From the NCBI RefSeq assembly GCF_018619435.1, contig NZ_JAHFZF010000021.1, positions 1-64,000 on the forward strand: 64,000 bases of DNA, read 5' to 3'. Shown here piece by piece: positions 1-9,100 of this stretch. Origin of the DNA: Rhodoferax sp. U11-2br. GTDB lineage: Bacteria > Pseudomonadota > Gammaproteobacteria > Burkholderiales > Burkholderiaceae_C. Below the pieces are notes generated by a model. It saw nothing but the letters and a program-made list of their open reading frames with translations. It was not told the origin of the DNA and did not search any database. How positions within the stretch are numbered: the first letter of the stretch is position 1; each line of letters starts with the position of its first letter. The position numbers and the translations under genes were made by a program.

Positions 1-94
1 CGGAGTTTCACATGAGGCCTAATGAATAAAGGTAGTCATCTGAGAATATCAAACTGAGCCTTGCCGTATGTGGTCTGCTTTCGCTGCACAATCG

Positions 95-197
95 ACGTCA
101 GTGTCAGGCTGATTGCTGACGTTTAACTTTGCGGATAGCTGTCACTAAACGCCAGAGCAAGTGGAGTCTAGGGGGGCGACTGGGAACAACGTGTTCC
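95..197. repeat. Degenerate repeat with two inverted repeats
   Basis: ACGTCAG at 95-101 pairs with CTGACGT at 116-122. GGAACA at 183-188 pairs with TGTTCC at 192-197. The second hairpin lies just past the stop of the small membrane-protein gene and could end its transcript, although it has no T tract. The stretch GGATAGCTGTCAC near 134-146 resembles spacer sequence near 11595-11610. I see no gene in 1-206. Confidence 0.4.
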
Positions 198-206
198 GAG
201 CGAATT

Positions 207-476
207 TCATTGGGCAAATGCCAGAATAGTCTGCACAGCAAGTAATAGCGTTATGACCAGGAAAAGCCAACACAGCTGGCCAGCCCCGAGCAACCGAGAT
301 GCATAACGGTTCTTTAACTGGTTTTGCTCGGTCACATTCAGATGCGAAAGCTTTCCCTTCCACATGCTCGCAATGGCACTGAAAGGTGCGTGTTTGATTG
401 AATTGCTCCACCGAAATGCGTCATATGTGAGGTACGCGCCGCCAACGGTAAGAACTAGAAGTATCCAGGCTGTCAT
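207..476 (-). CDS. Small two-helix membrane protein, unknown function
   Basis: This encodes 89 residues with a hydrophobic segment at residues 3-17 and another at about 65-87. The part between them is basic and carries an N-rich stretch around residue 50. A GGAG ribosome binding site sits 7 bases before the ATG, which supports a real gene. I do not recognise the family. It lies on the same strand as the questin-oxidase gene upstream but 198 bp away, so it is probably a separate unit. An unknown small membrane protein fits the accessory character of the first 6 kb. Confidence 0.5.
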   Translation of the reverse strand: MTAWILLVLTVGGAYLTYDAFRWSNSIKHAPFSAIASMWKGKLSHLNVTEQNQLKNRYASRLLGAGQLCWLFLVITLLLAVQTILAFAQ

Positions 477-674
477 ATCGCTCCAACAAATCGGTGACGG
501 GGTTTAACTTAACACTATAGCCCTGCAGACGGCGCACTTGAATGACAGCAATCGCTGCAACGCGGAAAATCGTAGATACAACCCCATTGACTGAATCCAG
601 AAGACTGACTCCAGTCTTTCACTTTGCCGCATTGTTGCCTCTCAAAATCAGTGAACCTCATTGACCGTTCCCAG

Positions 675-1733
675 TTATGAAAGCGTAGCCAGTGTTGCCG
701 CCAGTAAATACTGCCTTTCGCCATATCTCGCAGCTTCATCGCGGCAAGCATGAACAAGCTTGATCAAGTGGTCGTCATCAGACGCAAGTGCTACATTGAT
801 GACTTCTGGCCAGGATTTCACTTTTGGGGTGATCACATCGTTGAATGGCGCTACGCGGGCTGCCAAGTAGGCAGCGACGAAGCAGTGCACGACGATGGCT
901 TGTAGAGTTTCGGTTTCGATGCCTTGCATCCATGGCAAAAGCGTTCGAAGTGCTCGCAAACCAGTGATCATGTGTAGTACCGTAAAGTTTGGTTTGACCA
1001 CATAGCGATCCAATGCCAGGGCGGCCAAATCTGCGATGCATGTCTCGACCGTTGCTGCGGGTATCAGTGCCCCGGCCAACTCCCTATAGATATCAGATTG
1101 ACTTGCTTCGTCCATTCGGATTGCAATAAGCTGCCCATCGCTGTGCCACCCTGGAGCTCTCTCTATCAGAAGCTTCGCCCATCTGTCGAGCCCAATCAGT
1201 GGATCGACCGTGGGAGGTTCTGCCAAGGGCTGCCAACGCCACGCCCAATAGGCAAGCGCTGCAGCCAGCTCACCCGCGTGTGCAGCTTCTATTGCATGGG
1301 CCGTTCGGATCACTCCGTGAAAGGCAGCCGCGGCAACGCCCGACATTAGGTCAGGCAAGACCAAGCGCAGAGTAGTCTCCGTACCACTGCGAGCTACAAG
1401 CCCGTTGAAGTAGGCCAATAGCATTGGGTATGTATCCGATTGCCCGCGCAGTCGCCGCCAATCCGTGACGGACATGGACGATTTCGGCACAACAGGCGGG
1501 TGACTTTGATTCTGAAAGCGGCGGGCATAGACCTCATAAAACTCTTGCATGCGTTGCGGACTGGCCCCCAGGCTGTGAAGGGCATGCAGCGCCATGGGCA
1601 AATGGCTGGCGAGTTTGCCTTGGTACTCCGGAGGTAGCTGAAGACTCGTATCCAGCAGTTCGTGCAGTTGAACGGTTGCACTCGCGGGATTTGGTTGGGT
1701 TGATGGCACGGCAGTAGGCAGAGATTTATTCAT
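675..1733 (-). CDS. Questin oxidase family protein (DUF4243-like)
   Basis: The 352-residue product is mostly alpha-helical. It resembles the questin oxidase / AflY-like family, whose fungal members carry out Baeyer-Villiger-type ring opening of anthraquinones; the bacterial substrates are unknown. His-containing segments such as HSLGA and TAHAIEAAHAGE match the family pattern as I recall it. I chose the ATG at 1733 over a TTG at 1748 because the -10 element of the divergent promoter ends only 6 bases before this ATG. The gene is divergent from soxR, and a SoxR-box core palindrome lies in its promoter spacer, so induction by redox-active compounds is likely. A role in degrading quinone-like toxicants is inference. 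Confidence 0.75.
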   Translation of the reverse strand: MNKSLPTAVPSTQPNPASATVQLHELLDTSLQLPPEYQGKLASHLPMALHALHSLGASPQRMQEFYEVYARRFQNQSHPPVVPKSSMSVTDWRRLRGQSDTYPMLLAYFNGLVARSGTETTLRLVLPDLMSGVAAAAFHGVIRTAHAIEAAHAGELAAALAYWAWRWQPLAEPPTVDPLIGLDRWAKLLIERAPGWHSDGQLIAIRMDEASQSDIYRELAGALIPAATVETCIADLAALALDRYVVKPNFTVLHMITGLRALRTLLPWMQGIETETLQAIVVHCFVAAYLAARVAPFNDVITPKVKSWPEVINVALASDDDHLIKLVHACRDEAARYGERQYLLAATLATLS

Positions 1734-1739
1734 GCGCTT

Positions 1740-1770
1740 ATCATGCAAGTTAAAGTTAACTTCATGTCAA
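1740..1770 (-). promoter_or_regulatory. SoxR-type promoter of the questin oxidase gene
   Basis: On the minus strand the -35 is TTGACA (1765-1770) and the -10 is CATGAT (1740-1745). They are separated by 19 bp, the over-long spacing that MerR-family activators correct by twisting DNA. The palindrome AAGTTAACTT (1753-1762) lies in the spacer and equals the core of the enterobacterial SoxR box. The expected transcription start falls on or next to the ATG at 1733, so the mRNA may be leaderless. Confidence 0.7.
1753..1762. promoter_or_regulatory. SoxR operator core palindrome
   Basis: AAGTTAACTT is a perfect 10-bp palindrome in the gap between soxR and the questin oxidase gene. It lies about 27 bp before the soxR ATG, so SoxR bound here could also affect its own expression. 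Symmetry outside the core is weak compared with the full enterobacterial box. Confidence 0.65.
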
Positions 1771-1788
1771 GTGCTTTTCTCCCCATTC

Positions 1789-2265
1789 ATGAAAAATGCG
1801 ATTCAACCCACGTCAAACGACTGGATTTTGATAGGTGAATTTGTCAAACGAAGTGGCGTGGCCGCCAGTGCCTTGAGGTTCTACGAGGACCAGGGTTTGC
1901 TGGGTAGCCAGCGCAACACATCGGGACGACGCCAATTTGCTCGTAGTGATTTACGCAGGGTGGCATTCATACGCGCCGCGCAGACCGTCGGTTTGAGCTT
2001 GGATCAGATTCGCTCGGCGTTGTCGAGTTTGCCCGAAGCGCGAACGCCAAACCACAAGGACTGGGTTCGCCTTTCAAGTGCCTGGCGCCCCATGATTAAC
2101 CAGAGAATTGTTGAACTGACCCGTTTGCGTGACCAACTCGAATCCTGCATCGGATGTGGATGTTTGTCGCTTACCAAATGCGCGCTTTACAACCCAGGTG
2201 ATTTGGCTGCTCGAAAAGGAACTGGCGCGCGCTACCTGTTGGGAGACCAACCGGCAGGAGGCTAA
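1789..2265 (+). CDS. soxR: Redox-sensing transcriptional activator SoxR
   Basis: This is a MerR-family [2Fe-2S] sensor of 158 residues (about 154 in E. coli). The N-terminal winged helix-turn-helix spans about residues 12-80 and contains the typical LRFYEDQGLL. A dimerisation helix follows at about 88-118. The cluster ligands are Cys120, Cys123, Cys125 and Cys131 in CIGCGCLSLTKC, the SoxR hallmark. I chose the ATG at 1789 because upstream in-frame codons run into the promoter region. There is no soxS nearby. Outside the enterics SoxR controls oxygenases and pumps directly, which fits the divergent questin oxidase gene. Confidence 0.92.
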   Translation: MKNAIQPTSNDWILIGEFVKRSGVAASALRFYEDQGLLGSQRNTSGRRQFARSDLRRVAFIRAAQTVGLSLDQIRSALSSLPEARTPNHKDWVRLSSAWRPMINQRIVELTRLRDQLESCIGCGCLSLTKCALYNPGDLAARKGTGARYLLGDQPAGG

Positions 2266-2439
2266 TTCTCGAAGACTTGGCCACCTCCCCACTGGAAACT
2301 GAAGCATATAGCTGAATGCCCGCTCCCGCTGCATTGCCGTCCGGAACCATTTGTAGTCACTGCTCTTTGGTTGGTGTGGTGCGCTCCGCTTGCCTGAGCG
2401 CCTGCGGCGCGCCATCATGTGGTTGACGACAATGTGCCA

Positions 2440-3216
2440 ATGAAACCGCTTATCCGCTACGCCCGCCAGGGATGCACCGCCATGGTGATTGTTGCTGCGG
2501 CCATGGCTATGATGGCTTTAGCCGCTGAGCCTGTAGCCCCCTCGCCTGTACAGACACAGGTGCACACACTCGACGGGCACCGCGTTACGCTAGACGTGTA
2601 CCCGAGCGCCGACCCGCCGCGCGGGGCAGCCATCCTCTCACACGGCTTCACGCGCAGCCGACGCAGCATGGCAGGTCATGCGCAGGCGCTGGCCAATGCC
2701 GGTGTGCTGGTGTTGACGCCGGACCTGCCCTGCACCTTCGACTTCCGCTGCAACGCCCGGGCCCTGGCCGCTTTGATAGGCTTACTGCGTACCGGCGGAA
2801 CCTTCGGTGCGCCGGTTGAGAAGGTGATGCTCGTGGGCTTCTCAGCCGGAGGGCTATCCAGCCTTCTGGCGGCAGACTCGCCAGGCGTGGTTGGCTTCGT
2901 CGGATTGGACCCGTTCGACCGGACGATGCCTGACGAGGCTGAGCGACTGGGTCTGGCGGCAGCCGGTCGGCTTCGTACCGAAGCGCTGCTGCTGCGGGCC
3001 CCACCGTCGCGCTGTAACGCTGAAGCCGTGGCGGCGCCTTGGGGCCATGCGCTGCCCTCGCTATGGCGCGACGAGTTGATCGCAGGTGCTTCGCATTGTG
3101 ACTTCGAGTCGCCTAGCGACTGGAAGTGCCGCCTGGCCTGCGGCGATACCGACCCGATTCGCCAGCAGCGGGTACGTCAGGGGTTGATGGACGCCGCGAC
3201 GCGCTGGTTGCGCTGA
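2440..3216 (+). CDS. Exported alpha/beta hydrolase
   Basis: The product has 258 residues. A signal peptide (basic start, hydrophobic 14-29, AxA-like end) is followed by an alpha/beta-hydrolase fold. The nucleophile elbow is GFSAGG with Ser135. SHGF near residue 69 forms the oxyanion region, and GASHCDFE near the C-terminus supplies the likely catalytic His. Six Cys in the mature part, including DLPCTFDFRC, suggest disulfides in the periplasm. The start is the ATG at 2440; a GTG at 2419 would add seven residues before the signal peptide. The substrate is unknown. It could be a dienelactone hydrolase- or cutinase-like esterase. It follows soxR after 174 bp with no clear link. Confidence 0.72.
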   Translation: MKPLIRYARQGCTAMVIVAAAMAMMALAAEPVAPSPVQTQVHTLDGHRVTLDVYPSADPPRGAAILSHGFTRSRRSMAGHAQALANAGVLVLTPDLPCTFDFRCNARALAALIGLLRTGGTFGAPVEKVMLVGFSAGGLSSLLAADSPGVVGFVGLDPFDRTMPDEAERLGLAAAGRLRTEALLLRAPPSRCNAEAVAAPWGHALPSLWRDELIAGASHCDFESPSDWKCRLACGDTDPIRQQRVRQGLMDAATRWLR

Positions 3217-3320
3217 TCCGATCGCTCGAAAAGTTGTGGGGTCAAGCACTGCTTTTAGCCTCGTGGCTTGAGGCCATGGTTCCTAGACATCGGCGACCCA
3301 TCTTTCTGAATCATTCATGG

Positions 3321-3875
3321 CTACCAGTGCTCGCTGCCTGGTTCGCCCTTGAATGGGCCAACCAGCTCCGGGGTAATCCAGCCGCCGTAAAAGCCGCCGG
3401 GCTGCGGCCTCACTCTGGCACCATCGATCTGGCAATTCAGATTCGCCGGATAAAAAGCGACGTAGTCGGCCAAAATTTCGGCACCTGCCAGCGGCTTTGG
3501 GTAGCTCCAAGCCACCCGGGGCAGGCGGCTTTCGTCCGACACCAGGCTCCAATAGGTTGCAGGCCGTTTCCATTCACAAAACGATCCCCCACCCGCAGCT
3601 TCCAACAGGTGTTTTGCTACGTCGTCCCATGGCAAATAAACGCTTGGCGGGTGAGAGGTCTCCAAAACGAGTACGGCGCGATGCGTACGGGCTACCTCCA
3701 CCTCTCCCCAGTGCACCACCACTTCTCGGGTGTCCTGCACCAACCGCGGTGGACGCGGAAAGTCCCACACCGATGTTTGACCCGGCCCCGGTGGCGTGGC
3801 GAAAGTCGGGCGTGTCTGGCCTTGCCACTGCCATTGTTGCCGCGCAATGCGAATCCATTCAGATAGATCGTCCAT
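3321..3875 (-). CDS. DUF427 domain protein
   Basis: This 184-residue protein carries a DUF427 domain at about residues 35-125. The core motifs are WDFPRPP, LETSHPPSVYLP and CEWKRPATYW. DUF427 proteins form a small beta-rich fold with no assigned reaction. The C-terminal tail (about 125-184) also resembles the usual extension, with VAFYP and the GGFYGGWITPE end. The ATG at 3875 has AAGGA about 9 bases upstream; two earlier ATGs lack this. It is the last of four short minus-strand genes in the cassette-like region. Confidence 0.8.
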   Translation of the reverse strand: MDDLSEWIRIARQQWQWQGQTRPTFATPPGPGQTSVWDFPRPPRLVQDTREVVVHWGEVEVARTHRAVLVLETSHPPSVYLPWDDVAKHLLEAAGGGSFCEWKRPATYWSLVSDESRLPRVAWSYPKPLAGAEILADYVAFYPANLNCQIDGARVRPQPGGFYGGWITPELVGPFKGEPGSEHW

Positions 3876-4062
3876 GGGTGTTGTGATCCTTTGGTTGTCT
3901 TCATTGGATTTCATTACGCCAAGTCTGACTTTACCGCTTGTGTCCGGCTGGGTCCACACGCGCAAATCTCGAAACTGGACGTCCTTCTCGAAGGGCAGCT
4001 ATCGCTGCAAAGCGGTAGGCAGCATCAGCCCCGTTGCTGATTTTCGCGCCGCACCAAAGCAG

Positions 4063-4150
4063 TCGTAACGTCGAAGCGTGTCCGGCAAGCAACGGGCGCC
4101 TCGAAGCAGCACTTCGCAGCTGCTTGTCCGTGCCGAGCAACTTGTTAACC
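4063..4150 (-). repeat. Weak attC-like site after the ABZJ_00895-like gene
   Basis: On the minus strand the element runs from GGTTAAC (overlapping the stop codon) to GTTACGA. It includes TTAACAAGTTGCTC, which resembles the R''-L'' half of many attC sites. GGACAAGCAGC can pair with GTTGCTTGCC, leaving one extrahelical A. The outer boxes match the RYYYAAC / GTTRRRY consensus only in part. Between this site and the DUF427 start are about 190 bp without a gene. Confidence 0.35.
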
Positions 4151-4558
4151 ACCAGCCTCCGCCTGCTTCTGAAGCTGCTTGGTAAGACTCTTACCGGCCA
4201 ATCCAACAAAGTACGCGATTGCCAAAGAGTGAATCAACCCCACAAAAATTAACGCAAACGCCAACGCACCAATGCTTAGTTTTCCCTCTGCCGCTAGTGC
4301 TGCACCGCCAATCAATAGTTGAAGCAGTAAGTTCATGCCAATCATGCTCCAAACTACTTTTGATTTTTCTGACGCAGTGAAATAGCGCTTGTTCTTCATA
4401 CCGAATGCAGTGCAAGACCACATCACTGCACCAATCAAAATACCGACATTTACTCCAGCGTTTGACGTTATGCCGAAAAACCGAAATGCAAAGCCTGCAA
4501 AAATCATCAACACTACGTAAACCGCGAGAAAACGGCCAAGGACACCTGAAATAGACAT
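4145..4558 (-). CDS. ABZJ_00895-like membrane protein
   Basis: The 137-residue protein has four predicted membrane segments, at about residues 7-27, 35-50, 68-88 and 95-118. The N-x-G-x-N motif (SNAGVNVG) in the second segment and the spacing of helices recall the ABZJ_00895 family, whose function is unknown. The tail is charged and carries KSLTKQLQK. AGGAG stands 8 bases before the ATG. Directly upstream on the same strand lies the attC-like hairpin 4575-4640, and downstream a weaker one, which is the layout of an integron cassette. Confidence 0.65.
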   Translation of the reverse strand: MSISGVLGRFLAVYVVLMIFAGFAFRFFGITSNAGVNVGILIGAVMWSCTAFGMKNKRYFTASEKSKVVWSMIGMNLLLQLLIGGAALAAEGKLSIGALAFALIFVGLIHSLAIAYFVGLAGKSLTKQLQKQAEAGG

Positions 4559-4574
4559 GTAGAAATCTCCTAAA

Positions 4575-4640
4575 GGTTAACGTAGAAATAACAGGTCTGC
4601 GCGGCTTTTCGCGCAAGTCCGGTTGATTGTCTGGTTGGGG
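4575..4640 (-). repeat. Candidate integron attC site
   Basis: This 66-bp spacer between two co-directional small genes has attC architecture. On the minus strand the outer box is CCCCAAC (4640-4634), then 9 unpaired bases, then a stem of AACCGGACTTGCGCG with CGCGCAGACCTGTT that leaves an extrahelical T. After 8 unpaired bases comes GTTAACC (4581-4575). Box and stem spacing match the aadA-type attC sites as I recall them. The outer boxes are imperfect, and no integrase gene is in the window. Confidence 0.5.
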
Positions 4641-4665
4641 ATACGCATGAACGAATTCGAGGTAT

Positions 4666-5067
4666 TCATACTTTCCCTTCTACAGCTGTCGCTAGTTTTT
4701 TGGCTGTATTTTCACAGTGCAGCCGATAAGGAATGTAGAGCAACGCTAACAGCACTCCAGGCACGCCTAAACCGACGCCGACTCCGGAAAGTGTTGTAGT
4801 GGCTACAACAAAGAGAGCGACATCTGAAGGAAGACATTTGCCGACGACTTGAACAAAAAATGACAGAAAGAGAAAGGCAGCCCCAAAAATGAACTCTGCT
4901 TTTTGCTGCGCTAGTTCCTTTGCAACCGCGTGCCCAGAACCAAAATGGGATGTTGCGATGACCTCTATGGTTGAGTCCTTTATATGCAGCACTCCAACGC
5001 AAAAAAACACGCCACTGAACAGACCGAGCGCGGCGGATGAAAGCTCTATGACGGTGGCGAGATTCAT
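4666..5067 (-). CDS. Small membrane protein, unknown function, cassette-like
   Basis: This encodes 133 residues with hydrophobic segments near residues 10-27, 57-78, 81-98 and 99-116. I recognise no family. The ATG at 5067 is preceded by a GGGG stretch; a TTG three codons upstream is the alternative. The codon use is more AT-rich than in the core genes further right. The gene is followed 26 bp downstream by the candidate attC site, so it may be the body of a cassette. Confidence 0.5.
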   Translation of the reverse strand: MNLATVIELSSAALGLFSGVFFCVGVLHIKDSTIEVIATSHFGSGHAVAKELAQQKAEFIFGAAFLFLSFFVQVVGKCLPSDVALFVVATTTLSGVGVGLGVPGVLLALLYIPYRLHCENTAKKLATAVEGKV

Positions 5068-5383
5068 AGACCCCAATTCAGTATGGGGAAACGCGCCCGT
5101 GTCGCCCCAACATCGGAGTAGAAAAGCTCCTGAGAGCCGCTCGAAATGAGGGGCTTCGACGACTTGCTGTCAACATTAAGGGGCATAACAGTTCCAGAAA
5201 TACCAGCACACTGATCTTTTGCATCCGCTCGGCTACTGGTGCAGTTGTATGTGCAAATACTCAGTCTGCAATTCTGACTGCGAGTTAACTACCTGGGTAT
5301 CCCCCAAATGGGGGATACCACTGAACGACTGCTCCCGCTGCGCAACAGCAGTCGACTTCAGATCCCAGCTGCCACGATGTCCA
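5068..5383. other. Gene-free spacer with two inverted repeats
   Basis: GGTATCCCCC (5296-5305) pairs perfectly with GGGGGATACC (5310-5319) across AAAT. GACTGCT (5327-5333) pairs with AGCAGTC (5347-5353). Both lie downstream of the cupin-like gene on its strand and lack a T tract, so they could be a terminator, an operator or the foot of an old cassette. CCCCAAC at 5105-5111 repeats the outer box of the candidate attC site, but I found no convincing partner. Confidence 0.4.
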
Positions 5384-5818
5384 TCAACTTTTTTGTCGAT
5401 CGGCGCAGTGTTCCTGCTCCCATCGGACTGTCATGATCGTAGCTGCCTTGAGTCCAAATGCCCGGTGATAGACACCTGGTCCCCAGATCACATAGTCTCC
5501 CATTCGCTGCAGCCTGTGTGTCATCGTGGCATTTTCCGGGAAGGTCGAATCGGCGCTGAAGTCAATCCTGAAATCGCTTAGATCTGAGACCAGCACTGAC
5601 ATAGTTCTTCCTGTACTCACTGGCTTGTCTTGACCATCCGGATCCCCTGCTAGATGGGAAAACCACTTGACGCAGAGCCCTGTAGACAGAGTACCGCTTG
5701 GAATGTGCCGCAGGTCATATGGCTCTCGCTTGCTCCAGTGGCTGAACCCAATGATCCAACCCGTACCATTCGTATCGAGGGTCCCTGCATTTCCGAATTC
5801 AACTGGCAGAGGTGACAT
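5384..5818 (-). CDS. Cupin-like small protein
   Basis: This 144-residue protein resembles a family often mislabelled signal peptidase I but built as a short beta-barrel. The visible core is VKWFSHLAGD, then a strand with MSVLVSDLSDFRIDF, then GDYVIWGPGVYH and a final TVRWE strand. I infer a cupin-like fold from the GDY...PG..H pattern; ligand and reaction are unknown. The start is uncertain: the ATG at 5818 fits the domain, while a GTG at 5887 would add 23 residues and has a G-rich stretch upstream. It is the first of the four short minus-strand genes. Confidence 0.55.
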   Translation of the reverse strand: MSPLPVEFGNAGTLDTNGTGWIIGFSHWSKREPYDLRHIPSGTLSTGLCVKWFSHLAGDPDGQDKPVSTGRTMSVLVSDLSDFRIDFSADSTFPENATMTHRLQRMGDYVIWGPGVYHRAFGLKAATIMTVRWEQEHCADRQKS

Positions 5819-6197
5819 GGGATTTGGGAACATGGGTGTGCAGGAGGGACAGTGGCAATTCTGACGGGTATTGCTTCTGGCGACCACCCCAATCTGGAAA
5901 TATGACTGCGTGTCCGTTTACGCTGCACAGCGGTTGTCGGTTACCGACCCATAGCGGAAATCCAAGCCATCAGACTCGCAGCGCTAAAGCGGACGTTGAG
6001 GGTAGCGAACCGAGCGGACATGCATACTGATCTGTTGTCGCCGTTTGGATGTTGACAGGCTGAAAATTTCCTTCAGCTATGGAGCGCGTTTTTCGGGGGA
6101 AACCTCATGGCGGCTCTTAACGGCTTCCAAAGTAACTGATATGCTTTCAAACAGCAGATGCAGTGGCCTGAAAATCAGATACGTATCGGAGCAAGTA
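5819..6197. other. Gene-free spacer with degenerate repeat
   Basis: This stretch contains no supported gene. It carries motifs shared loosely with other spacers of the block, such as CGACCCATAGCGGAAAT near 5946-5962 and a GCGGACGTTGAGGGTAGCG run near 5990-6008. The promoter of the histidine kinase gene must lie here. I cannot place it with confidence. Confidence 0.35.
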
Positions 6198-9100
6198 ATG
6201 GCCTCTTGGAGATCCCTGTGGCAATCGTTGAAGGTACGCCTGTCACTTTCTACACTCGGCATTTGCTTGATCATCCTGTGGGCTGTGACCCTCTACAGCC
6301 ACAACCTTGTGCGCCAGGATACAGAGCGGCTTATCGGTGAGCAGCAATTCGCGACAGCACAACTGGCTGCAAACTCAATCAACGAGGCGATCAAACGACA
6401 ATTTGTTGTGTTGGAGGCAGCTGCAGCCGAAATCGCGACCAACTCCTTGCTTCAAAAGCCCGACAAACTGCAGGAATGGCTGCAGCGCCAATCATTCCTA
6501 CTTGGACAGTTCAATGGTGCGATTTTCGTCACTGGGACTGCAGGTATTCCGCTTGGGGCACACCCTCTATTGCCGGAAATGCTGAAGACGAATTTGGATG
6601 ACCGAGACTATCTCAAAGCAGCTCTTCAAGAGGGTCGGAGGGGTATTGGCAAGCCAACCATCGGACGCGTCTTGAAAATTCACATTGTCGGGTTTGCCGT
6701 TCCCATCAGGGATAACGCCGGTGCAATCATCGGCGCTGTGGCAGGTGTTATTGATCTTGACAAGCCCAACTTTGTCGACCAGATCGTTCAGCGAGGCGTG
6801 GGGGCAACAGGCGGCTTCATTCTCATCTCGCGCAGGGACAAACTGTGCGTCACCGCCACCGATAGAAGCAGGATCATGATCCCCGTTCCAGCGCCCGGCA
6901 TCAATCTGTTGAATGATCGCTTCCTGGAAGGATACGAGGGATATGGTGTGACCGTCAACGCACGCGACATCGAAGATCTCGCCGCCAGTGCGACGATTCC
7001 GATGGCTGATTGGTATATTGTGGTCGTTCAGCCCACGAGTCATGCCTTTGCCTCCTTGCGGTCCATTCAACACCACGTATTGCTTGCCGCGACGCTGCTA
7101 TCGATCCTTGCATGCGTTCTCACTTGGTCCATCACTTCGCAGCTATTGACTAGGCGACTGTCACCTATCTTGGAAGCCACTCGTCGCTTGATCAAGACGG
7201 GAAACAAGGCCGAATCACAAAAGAGTCTGCCCGTCGTCTGCAACGATGAAATCGGAGAGGTCGTCAATGAGTTCAATAAGCTGATCGTGTCGTCTCAGGA
7301 GCGCGAGTCACTGCTGCACGAACGCACAGAGTCTTTGGCCAAGGCAGTCAGCCGCGCGGAAGAAAGCGCCGCACAACTTGAAGAGGTGAATTCGCAGCTC
7401 AATTCCCGGGTCGAGCAACGCACGGCGGAATTGAGGGTCGCCAAGGAACAGGCTGAATTTGCAAATGGCGCCAAAAGTGCGTTTCTGGCCAACATGAGCC
7501 ACGAGATTCGTACACCCATGAATGCGATCATCGGGATGAGCCAACTGGCCCTGCAAACCAATCTGGACAAGAAGCAGCGCAACTATATGGATAAGGTGCA
7601 CCGCTCAGGCGAGAACTTGCTGGGCATCATTAACGACATCCTGGATTTCTCAAAGATTGAAGCTGGCAAACTGCGTATGGAGTCCGTGGAATTCGATTTG
7701 AATGATGTGATGGACGACTTCGCCAATCTGGTCGGCTTCAAAAGCGAAAGCAAAGGTCTTGAGCTACTTTTCGATATTGCGCCTGATGTGCCAACGAGCC
7801 TAGTAGGTGATGGATTGCGTCTGGCGCAAATCCTTGTCAATCTGGGAAGTAACGCAGTCAAATTCACCGAGCAGGGAGAAATCGTAGTTGGCATCAACAA
7901 GGTGGGTGAAACAGATGCCGACGTGGAGTTGCATTTTTGGGTTCGTGATACCGGCATTGGCTTGACCTCGGAGCAATGCGACAACTTGTTCCAGAGCTTC
8001 AGCCAGGCTGACATCTCCACAACGCGCAAATACGGTGGTACCGGGCTGGGCCTGGCAATTTGCAAAAACCTGATTGAACTGATAGGAGGCAAGATCTGGG
8101 TCGATAGTGTGCCTGGCCATGGCTCAACCTTTCATTTTTGCGCCCACTTTGGCGTTCAAGTGAATCCACATGTTGTTCGGATGTTCAGGGCGGAAGAACT
8201 GGTTGGAACCCGTGTACTCGTAGTAGACGACAACGCAACGGCGCGGGAAATTTTGTCTACGATGGCCAAGACATTTGGTCTGGAAGTGGAAGTCGCTCAA
8301 GGCGGCACTGAAGCGTTGCACCTCATCAGCGATGCTGACAGTAAGGCTTTGCCCTATGACATCGTGTTGATGGACTGGAAGATGCCCATGATGGACGGGG
8401 TAGAGGCCCTGCAACAACTGCGCAGCGAACAGTTAAGCAGAGTGCCCGCTGTCATTATGGTCACTGCTTTCGGGCGAGAAGAAGTCATGGCAAGTGCGAC
8501 TGAGCGCAAAGTTGTACTGAAAGACGTGTTGACCAAACCGGTTACCCCATCCACTTTACTTGAAGCCATTGGCTTCGCGTTGGGCAAAGGAAGCAAAATC
8601 ACCTCACATAGAAAAGCCCGCCTTGATAGTCATTCAGAGGCAGCTGAGAAACTCAAGGGTGCCAGGGTGTTGTTGGTTGAAGACAATGATATGAACCAGG
8701 AACTCGCCATGGAGTTGTTGGCCAATGCTGGCATCGACGTAGTGTTGGCTGACCACGGGCGGGCAGCACTGGACATTCTGGACGCCGACCCACACTTTGA
8801 CGGCATTTTGATGGATTGCCAGATGCCCGTGATGGATGGTTACGAAGCCACGCGGCAAATACGCAAGAACCCGGCATTCCAAGACCTACCCATTCTTGCC
8901 ATGACAGCCAATGCGATGGCCGGGGACAAAGAAAAGGTTCTGGAGGTCGGCATGTGGGACCACATTGCCAAGCCTCTGAACCAGGGAGAAATGTTTGCCA
9001 CCATGGCTAAGTGGATTTCCCCTTTGGCAAATGCAGCGTTGGCTGACGCCAAGCAGAAGCCATCGCCTGCGCATCTTGCGCACAGAGAGGGCGACGGATT

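Noticed and set aside
3126..3866. Plus-strand frame overlapping the alpha/beta hydrolase end and DUF427
   Set aside because: No family pattern and no ribosome binding site; it is antisense to a DUF427 gene with clear motifs.
5105..5195. Third attC-like site in the spacer after the cupin-like gene
   Set aside because: CCCCAAC is present, but no matching GTT box or convincing stem at the expected distance.
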